Assembly (NCBI RefSeq): GCF_004348335.1
Contig: NZ_SMJW01000004.1
Span: forward strand, 1 to 64,000
Length of the DNA stretch: 64,000 bases
Source: Actinomadura bangladeshensis
GTDB taxonomy: Bacteria > Actinomycetota > Actinomycetes > Streptosporangiales > Streptosporangiaceae
Direction of reading: 5' to 3'
In this document: positions 33,309-41,785 of the stretch, piece by piece
Position numbering within the stretch: the stretch's first letter is position 1
Layout of the letters: each line of letters starts with the position of its first letter
The notes under the pieces: model-generated
What the model was told of the DNA's origin: nothing
Seen by the model: only the letters and a program-made list of their open reading frames with translations
The model's database searches: none
Position numbers and translations under genes: made by a program

Positions 33309-34766
33309 ATGACCCTCTGGAGAAAGGCGCTGCTCGTCGCGGTCGGCGCGCTCGTCCTCGTCGCGGGTGAACTGACCGGCTTCGCCGTCACCGGAGCCTC
33401 GGCGGCGACGACGCAGCCCTGCGACATCTACGCCGCGGGCGGCACGGCCTGCGTGGCCGCGCACAGCACGACCCGGGCACTGTACGGCGCGTACAACGGG
33501 CCGCTGTACCAGGTGCGGCGCTCCTCGGACAACGCCACGCGCGACATCGGCGTGCTGAGTGCGGGCGGCTACGCCAACGCCGCCGCCCAGGACTCGTTCT
33601 GCGCCAACACGAACTGCCTCATCACCGTCATCTACGACCAGTCCGGCCGGGGCAACCATCTCACTCAGGCGCCCCCGGGCGGATTCTCCGGCCCGGCTCC
33701 GGGCGGATACGACAACCTCGCGGACGCGAAGGCGGCGCCGATCACGATCAACGGCAACAAGGCCTACGGCGTGTACGTGGCACCCGGCACCGGATACCGG
33801 AACAACCACACCAACGGGGTCGCCACCGGCGACCAGCCGGAGGGCATGTACGCCATCTTCGACGGCACCCACTACAACGGCGGCTGCTGCTTCGACTACG
33901 GCAACGCCGAGACCAACAGCCGGGACAACGGCAACGGCACGATGGAGGCCATCTACTTCGGCAACATCAAGGTCTGGGGCTACGGCACCGGCCCCGGCCC
34001 CTGGGTCATGGCCGACCTGGAGAACGGCCTCTTCTCCGGGGTCAACGCGGGATACAACTCCAACGACCCGACCGTCAACCACCGGTTCCTCACCGCCATC
34101 ATCAAGGGCGAGCCGAACCACTGGTCCATCCGGGCTGGAAACGCCCAGTCGGGAGGTCTTTCGACCTACTACGACGGGCCGCGGCCCAACGTCCCGGGGT
34201 ACAACCCGATGCGCAAGGAGGGCGCCATCATCCTCGGCACCGGTGGCGACAACAGCATCGGCTCGGCGGGCACCTTCTATGAAGGCGTCATGACCTCGGG
34301 CTATCCATCGGCGGCCACGGAGAACGCCGTCCAGGCCAACATCGTCGCCGCGGGCTACGCCACCGGCACCGGAGGCTCGCGGACCGGGCCGATCACGTCC
34401 GGAGTCAACAGCGCCAAGTGCATGGACAACAACAACGCCGCCACGACCCCCGGCAACAAGGTGCAGATGTGGGACTGCAACGGCTACGCCGCCGCGCAGA
34501 ACTGGACGGTCAACAGTAACGGCACCATCACCATCGGCGGCGGCTGCCTCGACATCACCGACGCCGACTACAGCGACGGAACCCTCGTCGAATGGTGGCC
34601 CTGCAACTCCGGTGCCAACCAGCAATGGCAGGCGAGCAACGGCCGGCTCGTCAACCCTGCCTCCGGCAAATGCCTGGACGACCCGCAGCACAACACCGCC
34701 AACGGGACCCAGCTCGTCCTGTGGACCTGCAACGGCGGAAGCAACCAGCAGTGGCACCTGCCGTAG
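33309..34766 (+). CDS. Secreted GH54 alpha-L-arabinofuranosidase with ricin-type lectin (CBM13-like) tail
   Basis: A 485-aa extracellular arabinofuranosidase debranching arabinoxylan. ATG 33309 begins a signal peptide (1-33, SAA-T). The GH54 domain (about 36-350) holds vicinal cysteines 193-194 (GGCCFDYGNAET), nucleophile Glu238 (MADLENGLF) and acid/base Asp314 (GTGGDNS). It is closer to fungal AbfB in these segments than the paralogue at 2758-4305. The tail (about 360-485) is a ricin B-type lectin with repeats ending AQNW, NQQW and NQQW. Under a LacI-type operator, and followed by GH43 and esterase genes that would act on the same polymer. Confidence 0.94.
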   Translation: MTLWRKALLVAVGALVLVAGELTGFAVTGASAATTQPCDIYAAGGTACVAAHSTTRALYGAYNGPLYQVRRSSDNATRDIGVLSAGGYANAAAQDSFCANTNCLITVIYDQSGRGNHLTQAPPGGFSGPAPGGYDNLADAKAAPITINGNKAYGVYVAPGTGYRNNHTNGVATGDQPEGMYAIFDGTHYNGGCCFDYGNAETNSRDNGNGTMEAIYFGNIKVWGYGTGPGPWVMADLENGLFSGVNAGYNSNDPTVNHRFLTAIIKGEPNHWSIRAGNAQSGGLSTYYDGPRPNVPGYNPMRKEGAIILGTGGDNSIGSAGTFYEGVMTSGYPSAATENAVQANIVAAGYATGTGGSRTGPITSGVNSAKCMDNNNAATTPGNKVQMWDCNGYAAAQNWTVNSNGTITIGGGCLDITDADYSDGTLVEWWPCNSGANQQWQASNGRLVNPASGKCLDDPQHNTANGTQLVLWTCNGGSNQQWHLP

Positions 34767-35107
34767 CGCTCCAGCTGCGGTTGGAGATCCCGGTCTGATC
34801 AAGGCCGGGGCGTGAGACCGCCACCGCCGTGATCGCGTGGGGCCCGGTGGCCCGACGGTTCCCTGACTCGCGCACGGCGGTGGCGCCTTCTTCGGGGGCG
34901 GGCGGATACTCGCCTGCCGGCTGTCATGGGAGCACCCGAGCCGGTGCCATGTTGACGCAAACAAAGGCACACAACGTGGCGACTATTGGGCGATCTTCGG
35001 GGACGTCTCCCCTTGAGCAGACCACCGACCGCCGAACTCATGAAAGTCGTGAAACAACACTTCCGAGCCCGCTGCGAACCGTCCTATCGTCTCAGCAAAC
35101 CAAGAAT
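34767..35107. other. Intergenic stretch without recognisable gene
   Basis: No conserved frame is seen. The end probably carries the GH43 promoter: TATCGT at 35085-35090 with a weak TTCCGA about 18 bases upstream, just before the LacI-type box at 35108. Confidence 0.4.
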
Positions 35108-35121
35108 GGAAGCGCTCTCAA
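35108..35121. promoter_or_regulatory. LacI-family (CebR-like) operator upstream of GH43 gene
   Basis: TGGAAGCGCTCTCA has the AGCGCT core and near-palindromic arms of the CebR/CelR box and lies 107 bases before the GTG at 35229. It is imperfect at two positions relative to TGGGAGCGCTCCCA. Confidence 0.68.
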
Positions 35122-35228
35122 AAGGCATCAGAAGATGTTGGCGACAACCTTAGGACTTGACGGCTCAGCCTGACAAGTGCCGGATCAGTCACACTCACTT
35201 CCATTTCCGCGACCCGAGAGAGACCATC

Positions 35229-36605
35229 GTGCAATTCCCACTCCATCGCCCAGCGAGGCGCGTCATCGCCGCCTTAGTCGGCATGCTCTGCGTCACGGCG
35301 CTCTTTTCGGCCGCGGCCCGGGCGGACAACCCGATCGTCCAGCACGTCTACACCGCCGACCCGGCTCCGCTCGTGTACAACGGCCGCGTCTACCTCTACA
35401 CCGGACACGATGAAGACGGCTCGACCTGGTTCACCATGAAGGACTGGCGGGTCTGGTCGTCGGCCGACATGGTGAACTGGACCGATCACGGCTCGCCCCT
35501 GAGCCTCGCCACGTTCAGCTGGGCCAGCGCGAACGCATGGGCGGGACAGGTCGTCTTCAGAAACGGCAAGTTCTACTGGTACGTGCCCGTCACGAACCGG
35601 GCGACCGGCAGATACGCGATCGGGGTGGCGGTCTCCGACAGCCCCACCGGACCTTTCAGAGACGCCCTCGGGCATCCCCTGGTCGAGAACAACGAGATCG
35701 ACCCGACCGTCTTCATCGACGACGACGGGCAGGCCTATCTCTACTGGGGGAACCCGAACCTGTGGTACCTGAAGCTCAACGCCGACATGACGTCCTTCTC
35801 GGGCGGCCCGACGCGGATCCCGCTCACCACCGCGGGATTCGGCACCCGCACCGGTGACCCGAACCGTCCGACCCTCTTCGAGGAGGGGCCCTGGGTCTAC
35901 AAGCGCAACGGCCTCTACTACCTCGTCTTCGCGGCGAAATGCTGCTCGGAGTTCATCGCCTATTCGACGGCGCCCGGCCCCACCGGCCCATGGACCTACC
36001 GCGGAACGATCATGCCCACGCAGGGCGGGAGCTTCACCAACCACCCCGGCGTCATCGACTTCAACGGGGGCTCCTACTTCTTCTACCACAACGGAGCGTT
36101 GCCGGGCGGCGGCGGTTTCACCCGTTCGGTCGCCGTGGAGAAGTTCAACTACAACGCCGACGGCGGCTTCCCGACGATCAACATGACCGCCACGGGCGCA
36201 CCGCAGACGGGGACATTGAATCCGTATGTGCGCCAGGAGGCCGAAACGATCGCCTGGGAGTCCGGCATCGAAACCGAGCCGTCCAGCGAAGGCGGAATGA
36301 ACGTCGGGTGGATCGAGAACGGGGACTGGATCAAGGTCAAGGGCGCCGCCTTCGGCTCCGGTGCCGCCTCCTTCACCGCGCGCGTCGCCTCGGCCGGCGG
36401 CGGCGGCACCATCGAGCTGCGTCTCGACGGCTCCACCGGAAGGGTCGTGGGCGATTGCCAGGTGCCGGTCACCGGTGGATGGCAGTCGTGGACAAGTGTG
36501 TCCTGCCCGGTGAACGGCGCGACGGGAACCCATGACCTGTACTTCAGGTTCACCGGCGGCAGCGGCTACCTGTTCAACGTGAATTGGTGGCAATTCACCA
36601 GCTGA
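35229..36605 (+). CDS. Secreted GH43 arabinosidase/xylosidase with CBM6
   Basis: A 458-aa secreted five-bladed beta-propeller glycosidase. GTG 35229 follows GAGAGAG and starts a signal peptide ending near ARA-D (1-31). The three GH43 carboxylates are Asp44 (YTADPAPLVY), Asp158 (NEIDPTVFIDDDG) and Glu219 (FEEGPWVYKRNGLYYL). The C-terminal CBM6 (about 325-458; QEAETIAWESGIETE ... LYFRFTG) binds xylan-type chains. Likely an arabinoxylan arabinofuranohydrolase or beta-xylosidase. It sits 32 bases before the esterase gene, behind a CebR-like operator, and is probably co-transcribed with that gene. Confidence 0.93.
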   Translation: MQFPLHRPARRVIAALVGMLCVTALFSAAARADNPIVQHVYTADPAPLVYNGRVYLYTGHDEDGSTWFTMKDWRVWSSADMVNWTDHGSPLSLATFSWASANAWAGQVVFRNGKFYWYVPVTNRATGRYAIGVAVSDSPTGPFRDALGHPLVENNEIDPTVFIDDDGQAYLYWGNPNLWYLKLNADMTSFSGGPTRIPLTTAGFGTRTGDPNRPTLFEEGPWVYKRNGLYYLVFAAKCCSEFIAYSTAPGPTGPWTYRGTIMPTQGGSFTNHPGVIDFNGGSYFFYHNGALPGGGGFTRSVAVEKFNYNADGGFPTINMTATGAPQTGTLNPYVRQEAETIAWESGIETEPSSEGGMNVGWIENGDWIKVKGAAFGSGAASFTARVASAGGGGTIELRLDGSTGRVVGDCQVPVTGGWQSWTSVSCPVNGATGTHDLYFRFTGGSGYLFNVNWWQFTS

Positions 36606-36637
36606 CAGATGGAGTGGCATTCGGAAAGGAGTGTGCA

Positions 36638-37900
36638 TTGAGACGGATCACTCGACTGCTCGCCGGCATCGCCGCCGCGATCGTCGCCGCGGCGCTGTGC
36701 GCGGTCACGGCGCCCGGACCGCGAGCTTCGGCGGCGGCACTGACCCAGGTGTCCGCCTTCGGGCCCAACCCCGGAAACCTGCAGATGTACGTCTACGTCC
36801 CCGACAGCGTGCGGGCAAGTCCGGGCGTCCTGGTGGCGATGCACGGCTGCAACGGCCGGGCCACCGACTTCTACCGGGGCACCGAGTTCGCATCGCTGGC
36901 CGACCGGTACGGCTTCATCGTCATCTATCCGCAGGCGTTGCACAGCTACAACGGCCTCTCGAACTGCTTCGACGTGTGGTCGGACGCGGCGCTGCGCCAT
37001 GGAGGCGGCAGCGACCCGGTGTCGATCGTGTCCATGGTGACCTACGTCGAGCAGCACTACGGCGGCGACCCCCAGCGGGTGTTCGCCACCGGCTTCTCGT
37101 CCGGCGCGATGGAGACCAACAACCTGCTCGCGGTGAACCCGGACGTGTTCAAAGCCGGCGCGCCGTTCTCGGGCGTCCCCTACGGATGCTTCGGGCCCGC
37201 CGGATGCGGCGACAAGACGCCGCGGCAGTGGGGCGACCTCGTCCGCGCCGCCTACCCGGGCTACACCGGTCCCCGGCCGCGCGTGCAGGCCTGGCACGGT
37301 ACCAACGACAACGTCCTGAACTACTCGAACCTGCAGGAGGAGGTCGACCAGTGGACGGACGTGCTGGGCCTCAGCCAGACCCCCACGTCCACCGACACCC
37401 CGCAGTCCGGGTGGACCCGGCGGCAGTTCGCCGGCTCGTCCGGCACCGCGCAGGTCGAGGCGTTCACCGTCGCCGGGGCCGGCCACGACCTGCCGCACGC
37501 CGGAATGGCCGCCTACGCGATCCGCTTCTTCGGCCTGGACGGCGGCGACACCACTCCCCCGCCGGATGAGCCGGCCTCCTGCCGCGTCACCCCCAAGGTC
37601 AACGCCTGGTCCGGCGGCATGACCGAGGACATCGCCGTCACCAACACGGGCGACACGGCGATCAACGGATGGTCCCTGGTGTTCACCCTGCCGTCGGGGC
37701 AGACCATCACCTCCGGGTGGAACGCGGCTTTCAGCCCGAGCAGCGGCCGCGTCACGGCCACCAACATGAGCTACAACGGTTCGCTCGCGCCGGGGGCCTC
37801 CACCAGCATCGGGTTCCAGGCCACGCAGACCGGCGACACCGCGGCGCCCGCCGCGTTCACTCTCAACGGCAGCACCTGCACGGTGACCACCTCGAATTGA
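36638..37900 (+). CDS. Secreted CE1-type (PHB depolymerase-like) xylan esterase with CBM2
   Basis: A 420-aa secreted esterase. TTG 36638 is chosen because GGAAAGGAG lies 6 bases upstream and a signal peptide (1-33) follows at once. The alpha/beta-hydrolase domain contains Ser154 in GFSSG, Asp224 in WHGTNDNV and His283 in GAGHDLP, the pattern of acetylxylan/feruloyl esterases of the PHB-depolymerase group. A Pro-rich linker leads to a CBM2 (about 320-420; SCRVTPKVNAWSGGMTEDIAVTNTG...), which binds cellulose or xylan. In the GH43 operon; a paralogue converges at 38001-39269. Confidence 0.92.
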   Translation: MRRITRLLAGIAAAIVAAALCAVTAPGPRASAAALTQVSAFGPNPGNLQMYVYVPDSVRASPGVLVAMHGCNGRATDFYRGTEFASLADRYGFIVIYPQALHSYNGLSNCFDVWSDAALRHGGGSDPVSIVSMVTYVEQHYGGDPQRVFATGFSSGAMETNNLLAVNPDVFKAGAPFSGVPYGCFGPAGCGDKTPRQWGDLVRAAYPGYTGPRPRVQAWHGTNDNVLNYSNLQEEVDQWTDVLGLSQTPTSTDTPQSGWTRRQFAGSSGTAQVEAFTVAGAGHDLPHAGMAAYAIRFFGLDGGDTTPPPDEPASCRVTPKVNAWSGGMTEDIAVTNTGDTAINGWSLVFTLPSGQTITSGWNAAFSPSSGRVTATNMSYNGSLAPGASTSIGFQATQTGDTAAPAAFTLNGSTCTVTTSN

Positions 37901-37906
37901 ACCAGC

Positions 37907-37968
37907 ACGGCCGGGCACCGCATCTCGCGGTACCCGGCCGTCCCGGGCCCTGCCGCACGGCAGGGCCC
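37907..37968. terminator. Tandem hairpins between convergent esterase genes
   Basis: A first hairpin spans 37907-37941 (ACGGCCGGG pairing with CCCGGCCGT, stem continued by CCGC/GCGG). A second at 37945-37968 is a perfect 10-bp stem with a GCAC loop. They lie in the 100-base gap between two genes that end toward each other. Confidence 0.75.
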
Positions 37969-38000
37969 GTTCGTACGCGGCGAGGCGTCGGCCACGCTCA

Positions 38001-39269
38001 CTACTGACTTGTCGTGCACTCGGTGCCGTTGAGGCTGAACTCGGTCGGTGCGGCGTTCGTCCCGCTGTAGGTGGCCTGAAGCCCGAAGGACGTGGCGGCT
38101 CCGGCGGCGATCGTGGCGTTGTAGGGGGCGTTACGGGCGGTGGCCTGGGCACCGGACTGGGTCACGTCGGCGTTCCAGGCGCTGGTCACGTGCTGGTCTC
38201 CCGGCCACGTCCAGGTCAGGGTCCAGCCGTTGACGGTGGTCGTGCTGGTGATGCTGATCTGCGCGGTGAAGCCGTTGTTCCAGGTGTTGGCGGTATAGCC
38301 GACCTGGCAGGTGGAGTCGGACGGCGGGGGCGTCGTGGGGGTGCCGGACGCGAGGCCGAAGAACTCGACGGCGTACTGCGCCATGCCGCTCATCGGCAGG
38401 CTGTGCCCGGCACCGGCGACGGTGATCGCCTCGACCGGGGCGGTGCCGGAGGAACCCGCGAAGCGCTGCCGGGTCCAGCCGGACTGCGGGGTGTCGGTAG
38501 CGGTCGGCGTGGTGCTCAGACCGTGCACGTTGGTCCACTGCTTGATCTCCTCGGCCAGTTCGGCGTAGGAGACGACGTTGTCGGCGGTGCCGTGCCAGAG
38601 CTGCATCCGCGGCCAGGGTCCGTGGTAGCCGGGGTTCGCCTGGCGCACCAGGTCGCCCCACTGCTGCGCGGTCTTGCCGACGCACGGCGAGGCGTTGCCG
38701 CCGGGCTGGTAGGCGCCCTCGTTGGGGAAGCACGCGAAGGGGACGCCCATGAACGCCGCGCCCGCCTTGAACACCTCCGGGTACAGGGCGGCCATCGCGT
38801 TGGTCATCATGCCGCCCGAGGAACTGCCCGTCACGAACACCCGATCCGGATCGCCGCCGTAGTGCTGCTCCGCATAAGTGATCATTGACATGAGCGAGAC
38901 GGGATCGGTGCGCCCGCCGCGCACCTTCGACGCGTCGGACCAGTTGTCGAAGCAGTTGAACTTCTTGTTCGACGCCGACGGGAAGATCACGACGAATCCG
39001 TACCGGTCGGCCAGGGACGCGAACTCGCTGGAGGAATAGAAGCCGGGCCCCGAGCCGCCGCACGGGTGCAGCGCCAACACGATCGCCGGCGACTCCTGTG
39101 CCGTGTCGGGCACGTAAGCGTACATCTGCAGGTTGCCCGGATTGTCGCCGAAGTCGGCGACCTGCGTCAGACTGCCCGCCGCCGCGTGCGGTACCGGCAG
39201 CACGGCCGCCATGACCGCGCAGAGCAGCGCCGCACAGGCGCCGGCCAGCATGGTCGCGAGTCGTTTCAT
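38001..39269 (-). CDS. Secreted CE1-type (PHB depolymerase-like) xylan esterase with CBM2, second copy
   Basis: A 422-aa paralogue of the convergent neighbour. ATG 39269 follows GGAGGG. The signal peptide is 1-31. The catalytic triad is Ser150 (GSSSG), Asp230 (WHGTADNV) and His289 (GAGHSLP). The shared stretches LTQVADFGDNPGNLQMYAYVPD and TDTPQSGWTRQRFAGSSGTAPVEA show recent common ancestry. The linker TPTTPPPSDS precedes a CBM2 of more divergent sequence (about 325-422). Duplicate enzymes with different binding modules may target different wall regions. Its promoter faces the marR gene at 39511. Confidence 0.92.
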   Translation of the reverse strand: MKRLATMLAGACAALLCAVMAAVLPVPHAAAGSLTQVADFGDNPGNLQMYAYVPDTAQESPAIVLALHPCGGSGPGFYSSSEFASLADRYGFVVIFPSASNKKFNCFDNWSDASKVRGGRTDPVSLMSMITYAEQHYGGDPDRVFVTGSSSGGMMTNAMAALYPEVFKAGAAFMGVPFACFPNEGAYQPGGNASPCVGKTAQQWGDLVRQANPGYHGPWPRMQLWHGTADNVVSYAELAEEIKQWTNVHGLSTTPTATDTPQSGWTRQRFAGSSGTAPVEAITVAGAGHSLPMSGMAQYAVEFFGLASGTPTTPPPSDSTCQVGYTANTWNNGFTAQISITSTTTVNGWTLTWTWPGDQHVTSAWNADVTQSGAQATARNAPYNATIAAGAATSFGLQATYSGTNAAPTEFSLNGTECTTSQ

Positions 39270-39417
39270 CCGCCCTCCTTTATTTGGGCCTGGGACATGC
39301 CGCCGTCATTTCATCGGACCGGCATCAATTACCGGAATATAAATGGCGTGTCGATCACCGTCAACGCATTACCGCGTCCATCGGACGATCGGATCATGGG
39401 AGGCGAGTTTCCGCTGG

Positions 39418-39438
39418 TATCAAGGGTATTGATATCAA
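39418..39438. promoter_or_regulatory. Candidate MarR operator with three TATCAA arms
   Basis: TATCAA (39418-39423) pairs with TTGATA (39429-39434), which is itself the left half of the perfect palindrome TTGATATCAA (39429-39438). The overlapping inverted repeats lie 73 bases before the marR start and between it and the divergent esterase gene, so they are likely sites for autoregulation. Confidence 0.6.
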
Positions 39439-39510
39439 GATCCTTGCGACGTGTTCATGAAAACTTTCACGGCCGACAGTTCCGGGAGGCTCCGGAGGTA
39501 TGGTCTTCCG

Positions 39511-40035
39511 GTGACCGACCGCCGCACTCCCCCACCGGCCCGGCCGGCCGGTGCTCCGCAGCCGCGCGTGAGCTATCTGGTGTTCCGGTTGGAGCGACGT
39601 ATCCGGGCCCGTCTCGACGATGCGCTGGCCCGGCACGGCGTCACCACGACCGAGTACATGGCGCTCAGCGAGCTTCATCTTCGGGACGGGCCGTCGTCGG
39701 CGGAGCTGGCCCGCATCGCCTTCGTCACGCCGCAGGCGATGAATCTGGTCATCCGCGACCTGGAACGGCGCGGGCTGATCCGCCGCGATCCGCATCCGGA
39801 CGGCGGGCGCGTGCTGCGCGCCCGGGTCACCGGCAGGGGCCTGGACGTCCTGCGGCGCTGTGACCGCGCGCTGGACGACATCGAAGCGATCATGTTCGCC
39901 GAGATCGACGCCGTCGACCGCAAGTCGCTGGCCGAGAACCTCCTACGGTGCGCACACGCCCTGCGGTCCGACACGAGCACCGGCCGCCTGGACCACCATT
40001 CCCCCCTCCGCGGACCCGGCGACCCCGACAACTGA
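39511..40035 (+). CDS. MarR-family transcriptional regulator
   Basis: A 174-aa regulator. GTG 39511 is preferred, as GGAGGT lies 11 bases upstream and earlier codons cross the operator region. HTH core: VTTTEYMALSELHLRDGPSSAELARIAFVTPQAMNLVIRDLERRGLIRRDPHPDGGRVLRARVTGRG. The C-terminal extension (SDTSTGRLDHHSPLRG...) is disordered. The MarR HTH with a QAMN recognition segment resembles regulators of efflux or oxidoreductase genes. No obvious target gene is adjacent; the TATCAA palindromes upstream suggest autoregulation. Confidence 0.9.
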   Translation: MTDRRTPPPARPAGAPQPRVSYLVFRLERRIRARLDDALARHGVTTTEYMALSELHLRDGPSSAELARIAFVTPQAMNLVIRDLERRGLIRRDPHPDGGRVLRARVTGRGLDVLRRCDRALDDIEAIMFAEIDAVDRKSLAENLLRCAHALRSDTSTGRLDHHSPLRGPGDPDN

Positions 40036-40060
40036 CGCATCGAGTCGCGCGAAGGCATGT

Positions 40061-40228
40061 TCATGGTCGCTTTTCCCGGCGTGTGCCGGGGGTCGGGAGT
40101 CGCGACGCCGGCAGCCGCGTGCAAGGCAGCGCGGACGCGATCAGCAGCAGGAGGATCTCGATCCAGTTCGTCCAGGCCGTGGGGTTCTCGAAGGGATGGG
40201 CGGAGTTGGCGTTGTAGCCCCGCCGCGT
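40061..40228 (-). pseudogene. Remnant of kdpA (potassium-transporting ATPase, pore subunit)
   Basis: The minus strand encodes [27 protein letters not shown] at 40219-40139, which matches the diagnostic KdpA sequence [18 protein letters not shown] from the pore region. The frame has a stop immediately before it and degenerates after it, so only about 30 residues of the roughly 560-residue protein survive. The small kdp-type membrane peptide gene directly upstream supports a deleted kdp operon. Too short for the usual gene callers. Confidence 0.72.
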
Positions 40229-40237
40229 TCACGGCGC

Positions 40238-40321
40238 TCACAGGCGCACCACCGCCTGCACCACCAGCACGAGCGCCGCGAACACCGCGATGGTCAGCGC
40301 CACAAGCACCACGTCTGCCAT
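40238..40321 (-). CDS. 27-residue KdpF-like single-helix membrane peptide
   Basis: MADVVLVALTIAVFAALVLVVQAV is one hydrophobic helix ending VRL, the form of the tiny peptides at the head of actinobacterial kdp operons (KdpF or the small ORF before it). ATG 40321 has GGGAG 9 bases upstream. Seventeen bases later comes the kdpA remnant, so the peptide is an orphan: no KdpA, KdpB or KdpC remains here. It may be intact but functionless. Confidence 0.6.
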   Translation of the reverse strand: MADVVLVALTIAVFAALVLVVQAVVRL

Positions 40322-40466
40322 GACCGCGACTCCCTCGATCGGCTCTGGACTCACGTCCGACCCCCGCCCCGCCCAGCGCCCAGGGCCGGCGCTGCAGGGC
40401 CCGCGCGGGATCGTGCCATGTGCCCGGAGTGCGGCGATCTCGGCCACCGAGGCCACCGAAGATCAC

Positions 40467-40472
40467 TAAGAT
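40467..40472 (+). promoter_or_regulatory. -10 box of leaderless vWA transcript
   Basis: TAAGAT ends 6 bases before ATG 40479 and no ribosome site is present, consistent with leaderless transcription. Confidence 0.55.
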
Positions 40473-40478
40473 CCTTCG

Positions 40479-41783
40479 ATGATCACCAGACGATGGTTCG
40501 CGGGCGGCGGTCTGCTCGGCCTGCTGGCCGCCCTGACGTTCGTCGGCGCGCCCCCCGGCACCGCCGATGACGGCGATGCCGAAGCTCCCGCGGAGCCTCC
40601 CAAGGTCGAACTGGTGCTCGACGTCAGCGGTTCGATGCGCGCCCGCGACATCGACGGGCGCAGCCGGATGGCGGCCGCTCAGCAGGCGCTGAACGAAGTG
40701 GTGGACGCCCTGCCCGCCGAGACGCAACTGGGCATCCGGGTGCTCGGGTCGCAGTACCGGTTCCCCGGCAGTCCCAAATCCGTCGGCTGCCGGGACACCC
40801 GGCAGCTCTTCCCGGTCGGTCCGATGGACAAGGTGCAGGCGAAGACGGCGATCGCGACGCTGCGCCCCACCGGCTGGACGCCGATCGGGCTGGCGCTCCG
40901 CGCGGCGGCCCGCGACCTCGGCACCGGGGAGACGACACGGCGAATCGTCCTCATCACCGACGGCGAGGACACCTGCTCGCCGCCCGACCCCTGCGAGGTG
41001 GCCCGAAAGTTGGCCGCCCAGGGAACGCATCTGGTCGTGGACACCCTCGGGCTCACCCTGGACGAGAAGGTCCGCCGGCAGCTCACCTGCATCGCCGACG
41101 CGACCGGCGGGACCTACACGGCCGTCCAGCACCAGGAGGAGCTGACCGGCCGGCTCAACCAGCTCGTCCAGCGGGCCGGCGCGACCTACCGGCAGACCCC
41201 GCAGCAGGTGGCCGGGGGCGCGCAGTGCGCCGACGCGCCGCTGCTGACGCCCGGCGTGTACACCGACCGGGAGCGGTTCAGCGAGCACCGCTGGTACCGG
41301 GTGCGGGTGGCTCCCGGGCAGGAACTGCGCGCCTCCATCAGCCTCTCGCTCGACCGGAGGCTGAACCCCGACCACGGCGTGCTGCTGCGCGCGGTGTCGA
41401 CGGACGGCCAGGAACTCGTCCGCGGCACCGACGCGGGCAGTGGACGCACCGACGTGAGGTCCACAGGCCTGCGCTGGGCGGAACGGCAGGTCAGGGCGGA
41501 CGCGTCGCCCACGTCCGACGGCGGGTCCGGCAGTTCGCCCGACCTGCGGCCGGTCTGCCTGGTCGTCAGCAACTCCTTCTCCTCTCCCGCCTACGTGCGG
41601 ACGGCGCCCGGCATGCCGCTGGAGCTGACCGTCGACCTGGTGCCGTCCTCGGACGCACCGGGCGGGCCCGACCTGGGCCGCGGCTGGCTGCTGCTGGTGG
41701 TGCTCACCGGGACCGGCCTGGTCGCCGGTCTCGTCATGGGATGGCTCGCCCGCTGGCGGGTCGCCATCTGGAAGGAGAACTGA
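40479..41783 (+). CDS. Secreted/membrane-anchored von Willebrand factor A domain protein
   Basis: A 434-aa protein with N-terminal signal sequence (ITRRWFAGGGLLGLLAALTFVG), an extracellular vWA domain (about 42-230) and one C-terminal transmembrane helix (about 402-425, GWLLLVVLTGTGLVAGLVMGWL). The MIDAS metal site is complete: DVSGSM, the Thr of GWTPIG, and the Asp of ITDGED. A beta-rich domain (about 245-390) follows. The next gene, 3 bases on, encodes a second secreted single-pass protein, so the two probably form a surface complex. Function unknown. Confidence 0.9.
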   Translation: MITRRWFAGGGLLGLLAALTFVGAPPGTADDGDAEAPAEPPKVELVLDVSGSMRARDIDGRSRMAAAQQALNEVVDALPAETQLGIRVLGSQYRFPGSPKSVGCRDTRQLFPVGPMDKVQAKTAIATLRPTGWTPIGLALRAAARDLGTGETTRRIVLITDGEDTCSPPDPCEVARKLAAQGTHLVVDTLGLTLDEKVRRQLTCIADATGGTYTAVQHQEELTGRLNQLVQRAGATYRQTPQQVAGGAQCADAPLLTPGVYTDRERFSEHRWYRVRVAPGQELRASISLSLDRRLNPDHGVLLRAVSTDGQELVRGTDAGSGRTDVRSTGLRWAERQVRADASPTSDGGSGSSPDLRPVCLVVSNSFSSPAYVRTAPGMPLELTVDLVPSSDAPGGPDLGRGWLLLVVLTGTGLVAGLVMGWLARWRVAIWKEN

Positions 41784-41785
41784 CC

